Source: Pseudomonadota bacterium
GTDB taxonomy: Bacteria; Pseudomonadota; Alphaproteobacteria; Rhodospirillales; Magnetospirillaceae
Length of the DNA: 52,965 bases
Assembly (NCBI GenBank): GCA_021848545.1
Contig: JAJZUL010000021.1
Location: forward strand, 1-52,965
Direction of reading: 5' to 3'
Shown: in pieces, positions 1-8,720 of the stretch
Layout: each line of letters begins with the position of its first letter
How positions within the stretch are numbered: the first letter of the stretch is position 1
Position numbers and translations under genes: made by a program
Notes under the pieces: model-generated
Told to the model about the DNA's origin: nothing
Databases searched by the model: none
Seen by the model: only the letters and a program-made list of their open reading frames with translations

Positions 1-111
1 GCCGAGATCGACGCCATGCCGTTTCCGGCCTATCTCGACCTGCTCGCGTACTGGCGCCGCAACCCGCCGACCCATCTGCTGATGAAGTGGTACGTCGGCT
101 ACAAGGCGTGA
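1..111 (+). CDS. 3' end of a small phage tail gene (partial)
   Basis: An open frame enters from the left edge and ends in TGA at 109-111, leaving 36 visible residues that end in KWYVGYKA. It stops 3 bp before the tape measure start. In siphophages and gene transfer agents the gene just upstream of the tape measure usually encodes a tail assembly chaperone or a small gpG/gpT-like protein, so that role is inferred from position alone. The visible residues (AYWRRNPPTHLLMKWYVGYK) are rich in aromatic and basic residues and carry no motif I recognise. The gene is truncated by the window edge, not broken. Confidence 0.6.
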   Translation, partial: AEIDAMPFPAYLDLLAYWRRNPPTHLLMKWYVGYKA

Positions 112-114
112 CCC

Positions 115-3048
115 ATGTCCACCAACATCGCCGTCAGCATCAGCGCCGACGTCACCCAGTTGACGGCGAAGCTGGCCGTCGCCAAGGCCGACCTGTCGGC
201 CACCACCGCCGAACTGCGCACCATGGCGGCGCAGATGCGCGCGGCCGGGGCATCCGCCTCCGACGATCTGAAGGCCGGGCTGGCGCAGGCTGCCGCTGCG
301 GCGGCCAGTGCCCAGACCGGTGTCTCGAAGCTGCGCACCGAGCTGGCGGCGGCACGGACGCCGATGGAGGGCCTTTCGGCGGCGGGCGAGCACCAGGCCG
401 GCATCTTCCGCGAGAAGCTGATCATGGCCCACGAGGCCCTGACCGGCAATTACAAGCGGATGGCCGGCTCGATGATGGTGCTGGGAGAACGCACCGGCGG
501 GCTGGCGGGTGCGTTCGGCGCGCTGCTGTCGCCCACCACCTTGGCGGTGGGCGCCGTCGCCGCCCTGGGCGGCGCCTTTTACGAGGCGGTGGCCAGCGCC
601 GAACGCTGGGCCGAATCCTTCGGCCAGATCAAGGCGGCCATGGACGCCACCGGACAGGGGCTGGCCTACACCCGCACCCAGGTGGAATCGACCATCCTTC
701 AGATCCGCGACCTGTACGGCGTCACCACCACCTCGGCAACCGGGATGGTCGCGGCCTTTGCGCAAACCCGCGACATCGGCACCGAGTCCTACGTCAAGCT
801 GGGGCAGGCCGCCGCCGGCTACGCCCGGGTGACGGGAGAGCAGGTGCCGCAGGCGGCCGGCAAGCTGGTCGAGGCGCTGAAAGGGGGATACGACGCCCTG
901 GTCAAGCTCGACCGCGAATTCCCCTTCCTGTCGGTGGAGCAAGCCAAGGCCATCCACGATTTTGAGGCCGGCGGCCAGAAGGCCCAGGCCTACGCCGTCG
1001 CCATCGACGCCTTGCAGGCGAAGTTCGGGCCGCTGGTCAACGACGGCCTGACGCCGATGCAGAAGTCCAGCAACGAGCTCAAGGCTGCCTGGGACGACCT
1101 CACCCATTCCCTGGGGGATTCGAAGTGGGCCAACCGCTTCACCACCAACCTCGCCCACATCATGGAATGGATGACCGTCTGGATCGACGGCATGCATCAG
1201 GCGAAGCAGGAGGTGGCGGGGTTCACCGTCGCCATTCCGTCGGCGGCTGCCCCGGTATCGGGGGGCGGCGGAATTTCGGGGGGTGTTTCAGGGGGGAAAT
1301 CGGGGGGTGTTTCGGGGGGCGACGCGGAACACCTGCGCATCCTGCGCGAGATCCAGGACGAGAACTTCAAGCTCAAGGGCGACGATGCCGAGCGTGACCG
1401 CATCAAGCAGGAACTGGCCCGCGACGAGGAGGCGCTGAAGACGGCCACCGGCGGCGAGGCCGCCATCATCAAGGACAACATCGCCCTGCTGCGGCGCCAG
1501 CAGCGGGAGCTGAACAACCGGGCCGGTGCCGGCCAGTTGCAGTCCTTACGCGACGAACTGGAGCAGGAACTCGCGGCCCGGCGGATGACCGGCGAGCAGG
1601 CCAAACAGTACGAACTCCAGTTCTGGCAGGATCATCTGGCAGGGGTGCAGACGGGGTCACGGGCGGAAATCGAGATCCGCAAGCAGATCAATTCCCTGCA
1701 GCAAAGCCTCGACGCCAAGGCGCTGTCCGACGAATGGCAGAACTTCTCGGAAACCATGCGCCTCAAGATCGAGGCGTCGAAAAGCAACGTCGTCCAGCAG
1801 ATCGCGCTGGCCGATCAGTGGGTGCGCAAGGGCCAGTCCCTCTACGGCGACGACGTCAAGAACTACAAGGCGGCGCTGGACGAGAAGACGCGGCTGCTCC
1901 AGAGCCAGATCCAGGACGACCGCAAGATCCGGGAAATCGCGCTGGCCAGCCAGGCGCAGCTTGCCAAGATCGACCTGGCCGGCGCGCGTGCGCCCAAGGC
2001 CAAGAGCGGCGGCCTGCTGGACCAGATGTTCGGCGGCATCGACGGGTCCGAGGCCAAGGCGGACCTCGACCGCCGCATGAACGCGCTCGCCCTGGAGTTC
2101 AAGGCCAAGCAGGCGGAATTCCAGGACATCATCAGCGACGGTTCCAGCACGCCGGTTCAGATCGCCAAGGCTCAAGGAGATCTGGCGGCGGCCCAGGAGC
2201 AATACGCCGTCGATGCCGCCAACCTCAACCAACGGGTGGCCGAGCAGGTGAAGACGGCGTGGGAGAACGCCTTTTCTCCCATCGAGCACGCCTTCACCAC
2301 CTCCATCGACGGCATGCTGATGGGCACCCAGACCTTGCAGCAGGGCATGCGGCGTCTGGCGCTGTCGATGGTGGAGAGCTTCGCCCAGGCCGGCATCAAA
2401 CAGGTGTTTACGCTGCTGTCCAGCCAGCTTGCCAGCCTGACGGCGGCCACCGTGGCGTCGCAGACGGCCCAGACGGCGGCTGTCACGGGGGGCGTGGCCG
2501 CGCGTAGTGCGGTCAGTAAGGCCGGCGCGGTGGCGAACGCGGCGACCCAGAAATCCGGCGTGATGGGCCATGCCGCGTCCACGGCCGCCGCCGTCTATGA
2601 CGACGTGGCGCAGATCCCTTATGTTGGCTGGCTGCTGGCGCCCCCGGCGGCGGCCGCCGCCTTCGCCGCCGTGGCGGCCTTCGGGGGCATGATCCCCAGC
2701 TTCGATGTCGGCACGCCGTTCGTGCCCCGCGACATGGTGGCGCAAGTTCACCAGGGTGAGATCATCGTACCAGCCGCCCAGGCGGCCGGGATTCGCTCCG
2801 GTCAGTCGGTGCTGTCCATGGGCGGCGCCATGGCCATGGGGCTGCCGCACGGCGCGGCGGAGGCGATGGGGCAATTGACCTCCGGCCCCTCCGGCTCTCC
2901 GGCGGCCCGCGGGAGCGACGTCAGCTTCCACTACGCGCCCACCATCCACAACGGCGCCAACGTCGATCTCGGCGCCTTGCTCACCCAACAGGGCTCGGCC
3001 ATGCGGCGCTGGCTGTCCAACCAGATGCGCAACGGAGCGTTCCGGTAA
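115..3048 (+). CDS. Phage tail tape measure protein
   Basis: This 977-residue protein sets tail length and is threaded through the tail tube in siphophages. The N-terminus (MSTNIAVSISADVTQLTAKL) and the following Ala/Lys/Glu-rich helical stretch to about residue 100 are typical of tape measures. Hydrophobic Ala/Gly-rich segments lie near residues 130-160 and 850-870. A Ser/Gly linker (about residues 382-402) is encoded by runs of six G. Long charged helices follow to about residue 720. The C-terminal segment with FDVGTPFVPRDMVAQVHQGE is a signature of minor tail/tape measure proteins. ATG at 115 follows the previous stop by 3 bp. It is the first complete gene of the tail operon and lies directly upstream of the tip cassette, as in lambdoid phages and GTAs. 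Confidence 0.88.
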   Translation: MSTNIAVSISADVTQLTAKLAVAKADLSATTAELRTMAAQMRAAGASASDDLKAGLAQAAAAAASAQTGVSKLRTELAAARTPMEGLSAAGEHQAGIFREKLIMAHEALTGNYKRMAGSMMVLGERTGGLAGAFGALLSPTTLAVGAVAALGGAFYEAVASAERWAESFGQIKAAMDATGQGLAYTRTQVESTILQIRDLYGVTTTSATGMVAAFAQTRDIGTESYVKLGQAAAGYARVTGEQVPQAAGKLVEALKGGYDALVKLDREFPFLSVEQAKAIHDFEAGGQKAQAYAVAIDALQAKFGPLVNDGLTPMQKSSNELKAAWDDLTHSLGDSKWANRFTTNLAHIMEWMTVWIDGMHQAKQEVAGFTVAIPSAAAPVSGGGGISGGVSGGKSGGVSGGDAEHLRILREIQDENFKLKGDDAERDRIKQELARDEEALKTATGGEAAIIKDNIALLRRQQRELNNRAGAGQLQSLRDELEQELAARRMTGEQAKQYELQFWQDHLAGVQTGSRAEIEIRKQINSLQQSLDAKALSDEWQNFSETMRLKIEASKSNVVQQIALADQWVRKGQSLYGDDVKNYKAALDEKTRLLQSQIQDDRKIREIALASQAQLAKIDLAGARAPKAKSGGLLDQMFGGIDGSEAKADLDRRMNALALEFKAKQAEFQDIISDGSSTPVQIAKAQGDLAAAQEQYAVDAANLNQRVAEQVKTAWENAFSPIEHAFTTSIDGMLMGTQTLQQGMRRLALSMVESFAQAGIKQVFTLLSSQLASLTAATVASQTAQTAAVTGGVAARSAVSKAGAVANAATQKSGVMGHAASTAAAVYDDVAQIPYVGWLLAPPAAAAAFAAVAAFGGMIPSFDVGTPFVPRDMVAQVHQGEIIVPAAQAAGIRSGQSVLSMGGAMAMGLPHGAAEAMGQLTSGPSGSPAARGSDVSFHYAPTIHNGANVDLGALLTQQGSAMRRWLSNQMRNGAFR
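1260..1319 (+). repeat. Five G6 runs inside the tape measure gene
   Basis: Six-G runs occur at 1260-1265, 1278-1283, 1291-1296, 1302-1307 and 1314-1319, separated by 6 to 12 bases. They encode a repeated Ser-Gly-Gly linker in the tape measure. The pattern meets the usual definition of a G-quadruplex motif on the coding strand. Such runs are also prone to polymerase slippage, which here would shift the frame of the tape measure. Confidence 0.8.
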
Positions 3049-3144
3049 CGGAGCGAAGCGACTGGGCCGCTGAGGCCCCGCGCCATCGTTGGCGCGTAGC
3101 CAAGCGAGCGGAGGCGAGCGCCCGGCGCCTGAGGGACACACATC

Positions 3145-4113
3145 ATGAGTCTGATCAAGATCGCCGGCTTCGACTGGCTCACGCCGCTGGCCCCGGCCTC
3201 GGTCCTGGCCAGTCTCGGCTTCACCAACGCCACCATCCTGCCGGGCCAGGGCCGCGCCGGTGGAGGTGCGGCCAGGCTGGGGCAGATCAACCTGCCGGCC
3301 CGGCTTGACACCTTCACTTGCGGCTTCGCCCTCGCCAATCCCTCCGGCATCGAGGTCGATTTCAATGACTCGGTCAAAGGCACGGACTTCCGCCTGAACT
3401 TCAGCACGGCGGGTGCCGTCACCTGCACCCCGTGGGGATCGGCCGCTGCGTCCTCGGCGCCGATGGCGGTCATTCCGGGCGCGGTGTGGCAGTACATCGA
3501 GGTCTTTGGGGTGATCAGCGCCGGCAACGGCGCCGTCACCGTGCGTGTCAATGAGCAGGTGGTGCTCACCGTGGTTTCGGCGGGCACCGCCAACAACGGC
3601 TCGACCGGCGTCGACCAGATCAGCTTCAACACCGCCGTCGTCGATGACTTCTACATCTGCGACAACACCGGCACGGCGCTGAACACCTTCCTCGGCAACA
3701 CCCGGGTGCCGGCGCAGGTGCCGGACGGGGCGGGCGCCTCGACGCAATGGACGCCGACCGGATCGGCCTCGGCCAACTGGCAACTGGCCTCCAATCCCTA
3801 CATGGACGATTCCTCCTACGTGTCCTGTGCCACCGCTGGCGACATCGATCTCTACACCCTCTCGCCGGTGGCCAACGCGCCGCAGGTGCTGGCGGTGCAG
3901 ACCGTGCTGGTGGCCCGCCAGGATGATTCCGGCCAGCGCCAGGTCCAGTCCGTCATCCAGTCGGGAACGGCCAAGGCCACCGGCGCGGTGGTCAGCACCA
4001 GCGGCTCCTATGCCGGCCATGCCGACATCTTCGCCACCGACCCCAACACCGGCGGAAGCTGGAGCTACCAGGCGGCAAACGCCCTCCAGGTGGGCGCGGA
4101 ACTGGTCCAGTAG
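3145..4113 (+). CDS. Lectin-like phage tail structural protein, copy 1
   Basis: This 322-residue beta-rich protein is full of Ser, Thr, Gly and Asn, as in phage tail tip or fibre proteins. The first half looks like a concanavalin/LamG-type jelly roll (segments such as VWQYIEVFGVISAGNGAVTV). The last ~75 residues contain DDSGQRQVQSVIQSG and DPNTGGSW, closely matched by DSGARTVSVQIKSG and DPNTGAAW at the end of the protein at 8721-10190 and by EDSGARALKL in the protein at 10511-11590. I therefore read it as the first of three paralogs. A role in receptor contact or tail decoration is inferred. ATG at 3145 follows a 96-bp gap that ends in a weak GAGGGA ribosome site. The next gene begins 6 bp after its stop. 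Confidence 0.6.
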   Translation: MSLIKIAGFDWLTPLAPASVLASLGFTNATILPGQGRAGGGAARLGQINLPARLDTFTCGFALANPSGIEVDFNDSVKGTDFRLNFSTAGAVTCTPWGSAAASSAPMAVIPGAVWQYIEVFGVISAGNGAVTVRVNEQVVLTVVSAGTANNGSTGVDQISFNTAVVDDFYICDNTGTALNTFLGNTRVPAQVPDGAGASTQWTPTGSASANWQLASNPYMDDSSYVSCATAGDIDLYTLSPVANAPQVLAVQTVLVARQDDSGQRQVQSVIQSGTAKATGAVVSTSGSYAGHADIFATDPNTGGSWSYQAANALQVGAELVQ

Positions 4114-4119
4114 GGTCCC

Positions 4120-4950
4120 ATGTCGGCACGCTTCAACCTGGCCGCCGCCGAGGTGGCTGCCAAAGGCACCGCGCCCGTCCGCGTGAATACCGCCGCGACG
4201 GAAGCCATCGCCAAGGGCTGGGCGCCGGTAAGGGTGGCGCAGGCCGCCACCGAGCTTGTCGCCAAGGGCAACGCCCCGTTGCGGATTGCCTTCGCCGCCG
4301 TCGAAACCCTCTGCCTGTTTTGGAGCCCGCCCACCGTGAGCACGGAGAAACTTCCGCTTGCCGGCCTGTCGTGGAGCGCGCATGTCAGCCCGAAGTTCAA
4401 GACGCGGGTCGCTGCCCACGTCTCCGGCCGCGAGATCAGGACGGCGTGGCAGCAATACGCCATCTACGATCTCACCCTGACCTTCGAGATGCTGCGCGGC
4501 GATGCCACCCAGGAAATCCAGACCCTGATGGGTTTTTTCCTGGCCCGCCAGGGGCAATACGACACCTTCCTGCTCGATCTCGGCGCCGTTACTAAAGACA
4601 CCGCTGATGACACCGTGACCCTGGGCGGCCAGGGCGTCGGCGACGGCACCACCACGGTGTTCACGCTGGTCCGCCCGGTGGGAGAGGCTTTCGAGCCGGT
4701 GGGCTACGTGTTTCCGGCCGATCTGGCCGGCGTCTATGTCGGTGGCATCCTGCAGGACCCTGCCAGCTACACCTTCGCGGCGCCCAACACGCTCACCTTC
4801 CATACCGCCCCGGCGGCCGGTGCCCAGATCACCTCGTCGTTCCGCTACTACTTCGTCTGCCGGTTCGCCGCCGACACTCAGGACTTCGAGGAATTCATGG
4901 CCAACCTGTGGACGCTGCACGAGCTCAAGCTGACCACGGTGCTGGCGTGA
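4120..4950 (+). CDS. DUF2460 phage/GTA tail protein with N-terminal repeats
   Basis: This 276-residue protein has two parts. Residues 1-65 are three to four copies of a ~20-residue repeat (LAAAEVAAKGTAPVRV, AATEAIAKGWAPVRV, AATELVAKGNAPLRI). From about residue 75 it is a DUF2460 domain (GTA gp12 / TIGR02217 type), with GLSWSAHVSPKFKTRV, a QQYAIYDLTLTFEML core and FFLARQGQYDTFLLDLG. DUF2460 proteins join the distal tail to the tip assembly. In GTAs the next genes are DUF2163, a peptidase and the host-specificity protein, exactly the order seen here. The N-terminal repeats resemble the small repeat proteins at 10187-10501 and 11590-11847, so this gene looks like a fusion of such an ORF to gp12. 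Confidence 0.82.
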   Translation: MSARFNLAAAEVAAKGTAPVRVNTAATEAIAKGWAPVRVAQAATELVAKGNAPLRIAFAAVETLCLFWSPPTVSTEKLPLAGLSWSAHVSPKFKTRVAAHVSGREIRTAWQQYAIYDLTLTFEMLRGDATQEIQTLMGFFLARQGQYDTFLLDLGAVTKDTADDTVTLGGQGVGDGTTTVFTLVRPVGEAFEPVGYVFPADLAGVYVGGILQDPASYTFAAPNTLTFHTAPAAGAQITSSFRYYFVCRFAADTQDFEEFMANLWTLHELKLTTVLA

Positions 4951-5825
4951 AATCCTCCCCCGCCGCCCTGATCGCCGCGCTGCAGAGCAGCCGGGAACTG
5001 GCCTTCGCCGATTGCTTCACGCTGGTGCTGGCCGACGGCACCACCGCCCGGTACACCAACGCGCAGTACCCCGTGTCGGTGCCGCAATCGGGCGGCCCGG
5101 CGCTGGTGTTCGCGGCCGGCGACATCCTGATCGACGGGCTCAAGCTGAAGCAGACCGTCGGTGTCGATATCGACGAACAGCAGGTCGATATCGCCTTCAA
5201 GCCCACCTCCACCATCGCCGGCCTGCCCTGGCCGGTGGCGGTGCGGGAGGGGCGGTTCGACGGCGCCATCTTCGACCGCGCGCGGGTGGTGATGACATCC
5301 CCCGGCATGGCGCCCATCGCCAACGCCCTGGTGACCATGTTCCACGGCGAGGTCGCCACCGTCGACAACATCGGCCGGCTTTCCTGCCGGATGACGGTGA
5401 AGTCGATGCTGAACAAGCTCGCCATCGACATGCCGCGCGACATCTGGCAGCCGTCCTGCCTCAACACCCTTTACGACGGGCTGTGCGGTCTGTCGAAATC
5501 GGCCAACAGCGCCTCGGGCACCGTCGGCACCAACCCGACGCTCACCTTCATCCCGTGGTCGGGGGCGGCCCAGGATCTTTACGACCAGGGCACCGTCACC
5601 TTCGAGGGCGGGGCCAATGTCGGGGTGTCCCGCACGGTGCGGCAATCGACGGTGGCGGGGCTGACCTTGCAACGGCCGCTCGATTACCTGCCGGCGGCCG
5701 GAGATGGCTTCGTGGTCTACAAGGGCTGCGACAAGACCACCGCCACCTGCGCCGGACGGTTCAACAACCTCGCCAATTTCCGGGGCTTCCCGTTCGTGCC
5801 GCCGCCCGAACTGGCGATGTATTGA
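4947..5825 (+). CDS. DUF2163 phage/GTA tail-tip protein (gp13-like)
   Basis: This is the DUF2163 / TIGR02218 family, equivalent to GTA gp13, part of the hub at the tail tip. The start is taken as GTG at 4947, overlapping the previous TGA in a GTGA junction; an ATG at 4908 would lie inside the upstream gene. The 292-residue protein shows FADCFTLVLADGTTARYTN near the start, VDIDEQQVDIAF in the middle and the family's cysteine-rich end (CDKTTATCAGRFNNLANFRG), including the conserved C-x6-C-x-GRF-NN segment followed by PFVPPPE. Known family length is about 290, so it looks intact. It is translationally coupled to the DUF2460 gene and sits 41 bp before the peptidase gene. Confidence 0.88.
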   Translation: MKSSPAALIAALQSSRELAFADCFTLVLADGTTARYTNAQYPVSVPQSGGPALVFAAGDILIDGLKLKQTVGVDIDEQQVDIAFKPTSTIAGLPWPVAVREGRFDGAIFDRARVVMTSPGMAPIANALVTMFHGEVATVDNIGRLSCRMTVKSMLNKLAIDMPRDIWQPSCLNTLYDGLCGLSKSANSASGTVGTNPTLTFIPWSGAAQDLYDQGTVTFEGGANVGVSRTVRQSTVAGLTLQRPLDYLPAAGDGFVVYKGCDKTTATCAGRFNNLANFRGFPFVPPPELAMY

Positions 5826-5866
5826 CGAATGGCGGCAGCCCCGCAATCGATCCAGAGGCACCTCTC

Positions 5867-6307
5867 ATGACCGAAGCACTTCAGCGGGCCGCCGTCGTGG
5901 CGGAGGCCCGGCGCTGGATCGGCACGCCCTATCACCATCAGGCCGACGTGCTCGGCGCCGGGGTCGATTGCGGCATGCTGCTGGTCCGCGTCTATGTCGA
6001 CGCCGGCATCGTGCCGCCGTTCGATCCCCGGCCCTATCCGGTGCAATGGCACCTGCATCGCGACGACGAGCGCTATCTCGGCTTCCTGGTGGCCAGGGGC
6101 TCGGAGGTCGAGACGCCGGCACCGGGGGACATCGTGGTGTGGCGGATCGGCCGCGCCTACGCCCATGGCGGCGTGGTCACCGGCTGGCCGCTGGTCGTTC
6201 ACGCCTACCAGCCCGAGGGAAGGGTGGTCGAATCCGACGTGTCGTTGCCGGGTCCGCTCTCCGAGAACCCGGCGCGCCGCTTCTTTGATCCGTGGAGGCG
6301 GGGATGA
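5867..6307 (+). CDS. NlpC/P60-family tail-tip peptidase (gp14-like)
   Basis: This 146-residue NlpC/P60-type cysteine peptidase is expected to cut peptidoglycan peptides locally as the tail tip penetrates the wall. The catalytic Cys is in GVDCGMLLV (Cys35). The catalytic His is in YAHGGVVTG (His100), with a third polar residue, probably His112, in VVHAYQ. The N-terminus EARRWIGTPYHHQ matches the family start, where the helix precedes the Cys loop. The Asp-Cys pair keeps the family D-C, with Gly where many members have Ser. ATG at 5867 is the first good start. The stop overlaps the next start as ATGA. Its place between DUF2163 and the large tip protein is the conserved GTA/siphophage order. Confidence 0.88.
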   Translation: MTEALQRAAVVAEARRWIGTPYHHQADVLGAGVDCGMLLVRVYVDAGIVPPFDPRPYPVQWHLHRDDERYLGFLVARGSEVETPAPGDIVVWRIGRAYAHGGVVTGWPLVVHAYQPEGRVVESDVSLPGPLSENPARRFFDPWRRG

Positions 6308-8718
6308 GCTGGCTGATGGGCGGCGGCAAGAAGTCGGACGTCAAGCCGGACTACACCGACATCGCCATCAACACGTCGATCGCCACCCTGCCGGTGCCGC
6401 TGGTGTGGGGACGGGCGGCGACCGGCATCAATCTGCTGTGGTACGGCAACTTCCACGCCATTCCCCACACCTCCAAGGCCGGCGGCAAGGGCGGCAGCAG
6501 CAAGACGGTCACCAGCTACACCTACCAGACCGGGCTGCAACTCGGTATTTGCGCCGGGCCGATCAGCGGCTTCGGCAACATCTGGAAGGGCAAGGACCAG
6601 TACGGCAGCCCCGGGGCGCTGGGGCTCACCGCCTTTCTCGGCACGTCCTCGCAGACGGCCTGGGGCTGGCTCGCCTCCTTCAGCCCGTCGCAGGCGCTCA
6701 ACTACCGCTACACCGCTTACCTGGCTTCGGCCAGCTTCGACCTCGGTTCCAACGATTCGCTGCCCAACCTCAAGATCGAGACTTTCGGCGCACTTTATAA
6801 TACGGGCGTCAACGGCCAGGGGGATGCCGACATCCCCTCGGTGGCCCAGGACTATCTCACCGGCCTGCACGGGGTCGGGCTGCCGGCGTCCGCCATCGAC
6901 ACCGCCTCGTGGTTCTCCGGCGCCAACGCCCAGACCACCGGCGACTCGTCCTGGCAGACCTGGTGCCGGGCACTGGGCCTCGACTTCTCGCCCTGCCTGG
7001 ATTCGGTCGAGAAGGCCAACGACGTGCTGGCCCGCTGGTTCCAGATCACCAACACGGCGGCCGTGTGGTCGGGCTCGGTGCTGAAGGCCATTCCCTATGG
7101 CGATACGCCGGTCACCGGCAACGGGTACGTCTTCACCCCCAATGTGACGCCGGTCTACGATCTGTCCGACAACGACTATGTGCGGCCCAGCGACGGCGAT
7201 CCGGTCCAGCTGATCCGCTCCGACCCCAACGACGCCTACAACTGCACCCGCCTGGAATTCTCCGACCGCACCGTCCTCTACAACGTCAACACCGTCGAGG
7301 CCCGCGACCAGGCCAGCATCGAGCGATTCGGCCTGCGGGTCGCGTCCCAGGTATCGGCGCATGAATACACGGCGGCCTCCGTCGCGCAGATCGCGGCCAA
7401 CCTGATCTGCCAGCGCTCGGTCAACATCCGCAACACCTACACCCTCAAGCTCTCCTGGGAATATTTCCTGCTGGAGCCCATGGATCTGGTGACGCTCACC
7501 GATACCGGCATGGGGATGGCCAAGGTGGCGGTGCGCATCACCTCCATCGAGGAGGACGACAACGGCATCCTCACCGTCGTCGCCGAGGAATTCCCCTCGG
7601 GCACCGCCACCGCGTCCGCCTACCCCAGTCAGGGCAACAGCAACGGCCTCACCATCAACCCCGCCGCCGTGCCTGCCCCGGTCAATCCCCCGGTGATCTT
7701 CGAGCCGCCGGCCAGCTTGACCGGCGGGGTGGCCCAGGTGTGGATCGCCGCTTCGGGCGGCGCCAACGACGTGGCCGATCCCAATTGGGGCGGCTGCAAT
7801 GTCTGGCTGTCGGTGGACGGCACCGATTACGAGATGGCCGGCGCCATCAACGGGCCGGCGCGCATGGGCGTGCTCACCGCCGGCCTGGCCGCGTTTTCGG
7901 GCGCCAATCCCGACACCGGGGACACGCTCGCCGTCGACCTCGCCGAGAGCGCCGGCACCCTGTCCTCCGGCACCGCCGCCGATGCCGCCGCCTATCGCAC
8001 GCTGTGCTGGTGCGACGGCGAGTTGCTGGCGTTCGAGACCGCCACTCTGACGGCGAGCGGGAGGTACAGCCTGACCACCCTCTATCGCGGGCTCTACGGC
8101 ACGGCGGCTGGCGCCCATGCGACGGGGGCGCTGTTCGCGCGGCTGGATAGCGCGGTGTTCCAGTACAATCTGCCCCAGGCCTATGTCGGCCAAGCCATCT
8201 ATGTGAAGCTCCAATCCTTCAACGTCTGGGGCGGCGGGGTGCAGGATCTCTCCACCTGCACCGCCTACAGCTACACGCCCCAGGGCACCGGCTTTCCGCT
8301 GCTGAATGGGGCCGGCACCTATGGCGGCATCACCATCAACGCGGCGGGGCAGGTCACCGCCGTGGCTCCGACGGCCGGGGTCAATCCCTACGACATCGCC
8401 GGTTTCCTGCCGGGGCTTCCCGCCGCCGGGCAGGTGCTGTTCCGGATCGAGATGGTGCGCGCCGTCACCCTGCCGGCCGGTCTGGCCGGCAGCCGGGCCG
8501 TCTGTCAGACCGCGCCCACCAACGCGATTTCTTTGCCGATCAAGCAGAACGGCACGGCGATCGGCAGTATCGCCTTCGCCGCCGGGGCGACCACCGGCAG
8601 CTTCACCTTCGCCAACCAGGTGGTGCTGGCGCCGGGCGACGTGCTGGAGCTCGACGCGCCGTCGCCGGCCGACGCCACCTTCGCCGGCCCCAGCACCACC
8701 ATCACCGGGACGAGGTAA
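6304..8718 (+). CDS. Large phage tail-tip/host-specificity protein (gpJ/GTA gp15-like)
   Basis: This 804-residue protein is probably the central tip protein that organises the distal tail and carries host specificity. The start is ATG at 6304, overlapping the peptidase TGA and preceded by GAGGCGGGG; an in-frame ATG at 6292 is a less likely start. Residues 5-30 (TDIAINTSIATLPVPLVWG) match the usual N-terminus. A Phage-tail_3-like middle contains YTLKLSWEYFLLEPMDLVTL and VRITSIEEDDNGILTVVAEE. The region with LYRGLYGT and YVKLQSFNVWG near residues 595-645 is typical of this family. The last ~110 residues form a separate beta-sandwich-like domain (GGITINAAGQVTAV onward). It is shorter than GTA gp15 or lambda J (over 1100 residues), so the tip may be reduced. 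Confidence 0.82.
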   Translation: MSWLMGGGKKSDVKPDYTDIAINTSIATLPVPLVWGRAATGINLLWYGNFHAIPHTSKAGGKGGSSKTVTSYTYQTGLQLGICAGPISGFGNIWKGKDQYGSPGALGLTAFLGTSSQTAWGWLASFSPSQALNYRYTAYLASASFDLGSNDSLPNLKIETFGALYNTGVNGQGDADIPSVAQDYLTGLHGVGLPASAIDTASWFSGANAQTTGDSSWQTWCRALGLDFSPCLDSVEKANDVLARWFQITNTAAVWSGSVLKAIPYGDTPVTGNGYVFTPNVTPVYDLSDNDYVRPSDGDPVQLIRSDPNDAYNCTRLEFSDRTVLYNVNTVEARDQASIERFGLRVASQVSAHEYTAASVAQIAANLICQRSVNIRNTYTLKLSWEYFLLEPMDLVTLTDTGMGMAKVAVRITSIEEDDNGILTVVAEEFPSGTATASAYPSQGNSNGLTINPAAVPAPVNPPVIFEPPASLTGGVAQVWIAASGGANDVADPNWGGCNVWLSVDGTDYEMAGAINGPARMGVLTAGLAAFSGANPDTGDTLAVDLAESAGTLSSGTAADAAAYRTLCWCDGELLAFETATLTASGRYSLTTLYRGLYGTAAGAHATGALFARLDSAVFQYNLPQAYVGQAIYVKLQSFNVWGGGVQDLSTCTAYSYTPQGTGFPLLNGAGTYGGITINAAGQVTAVAPTAGVNPYDIAGFLPGLPAAGQVLFRIEMVRAVTLPAGLAGSRAVCQTAPTNAISLPIKQNGTAIGSIAFAAGATTGSFTFANQVVLAPGDVLELDAPSPADATFAGPSTTITGTR

Positions 8719-8720
8719 CC

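Noticed and set aside
1657-4920. 1087-codon open minus-strand frame
   Set aside because: It is the antisense shadow of the tape measure and tail genes in GC-rich DNA; composition is Gly/Arg/His-rich without domains.
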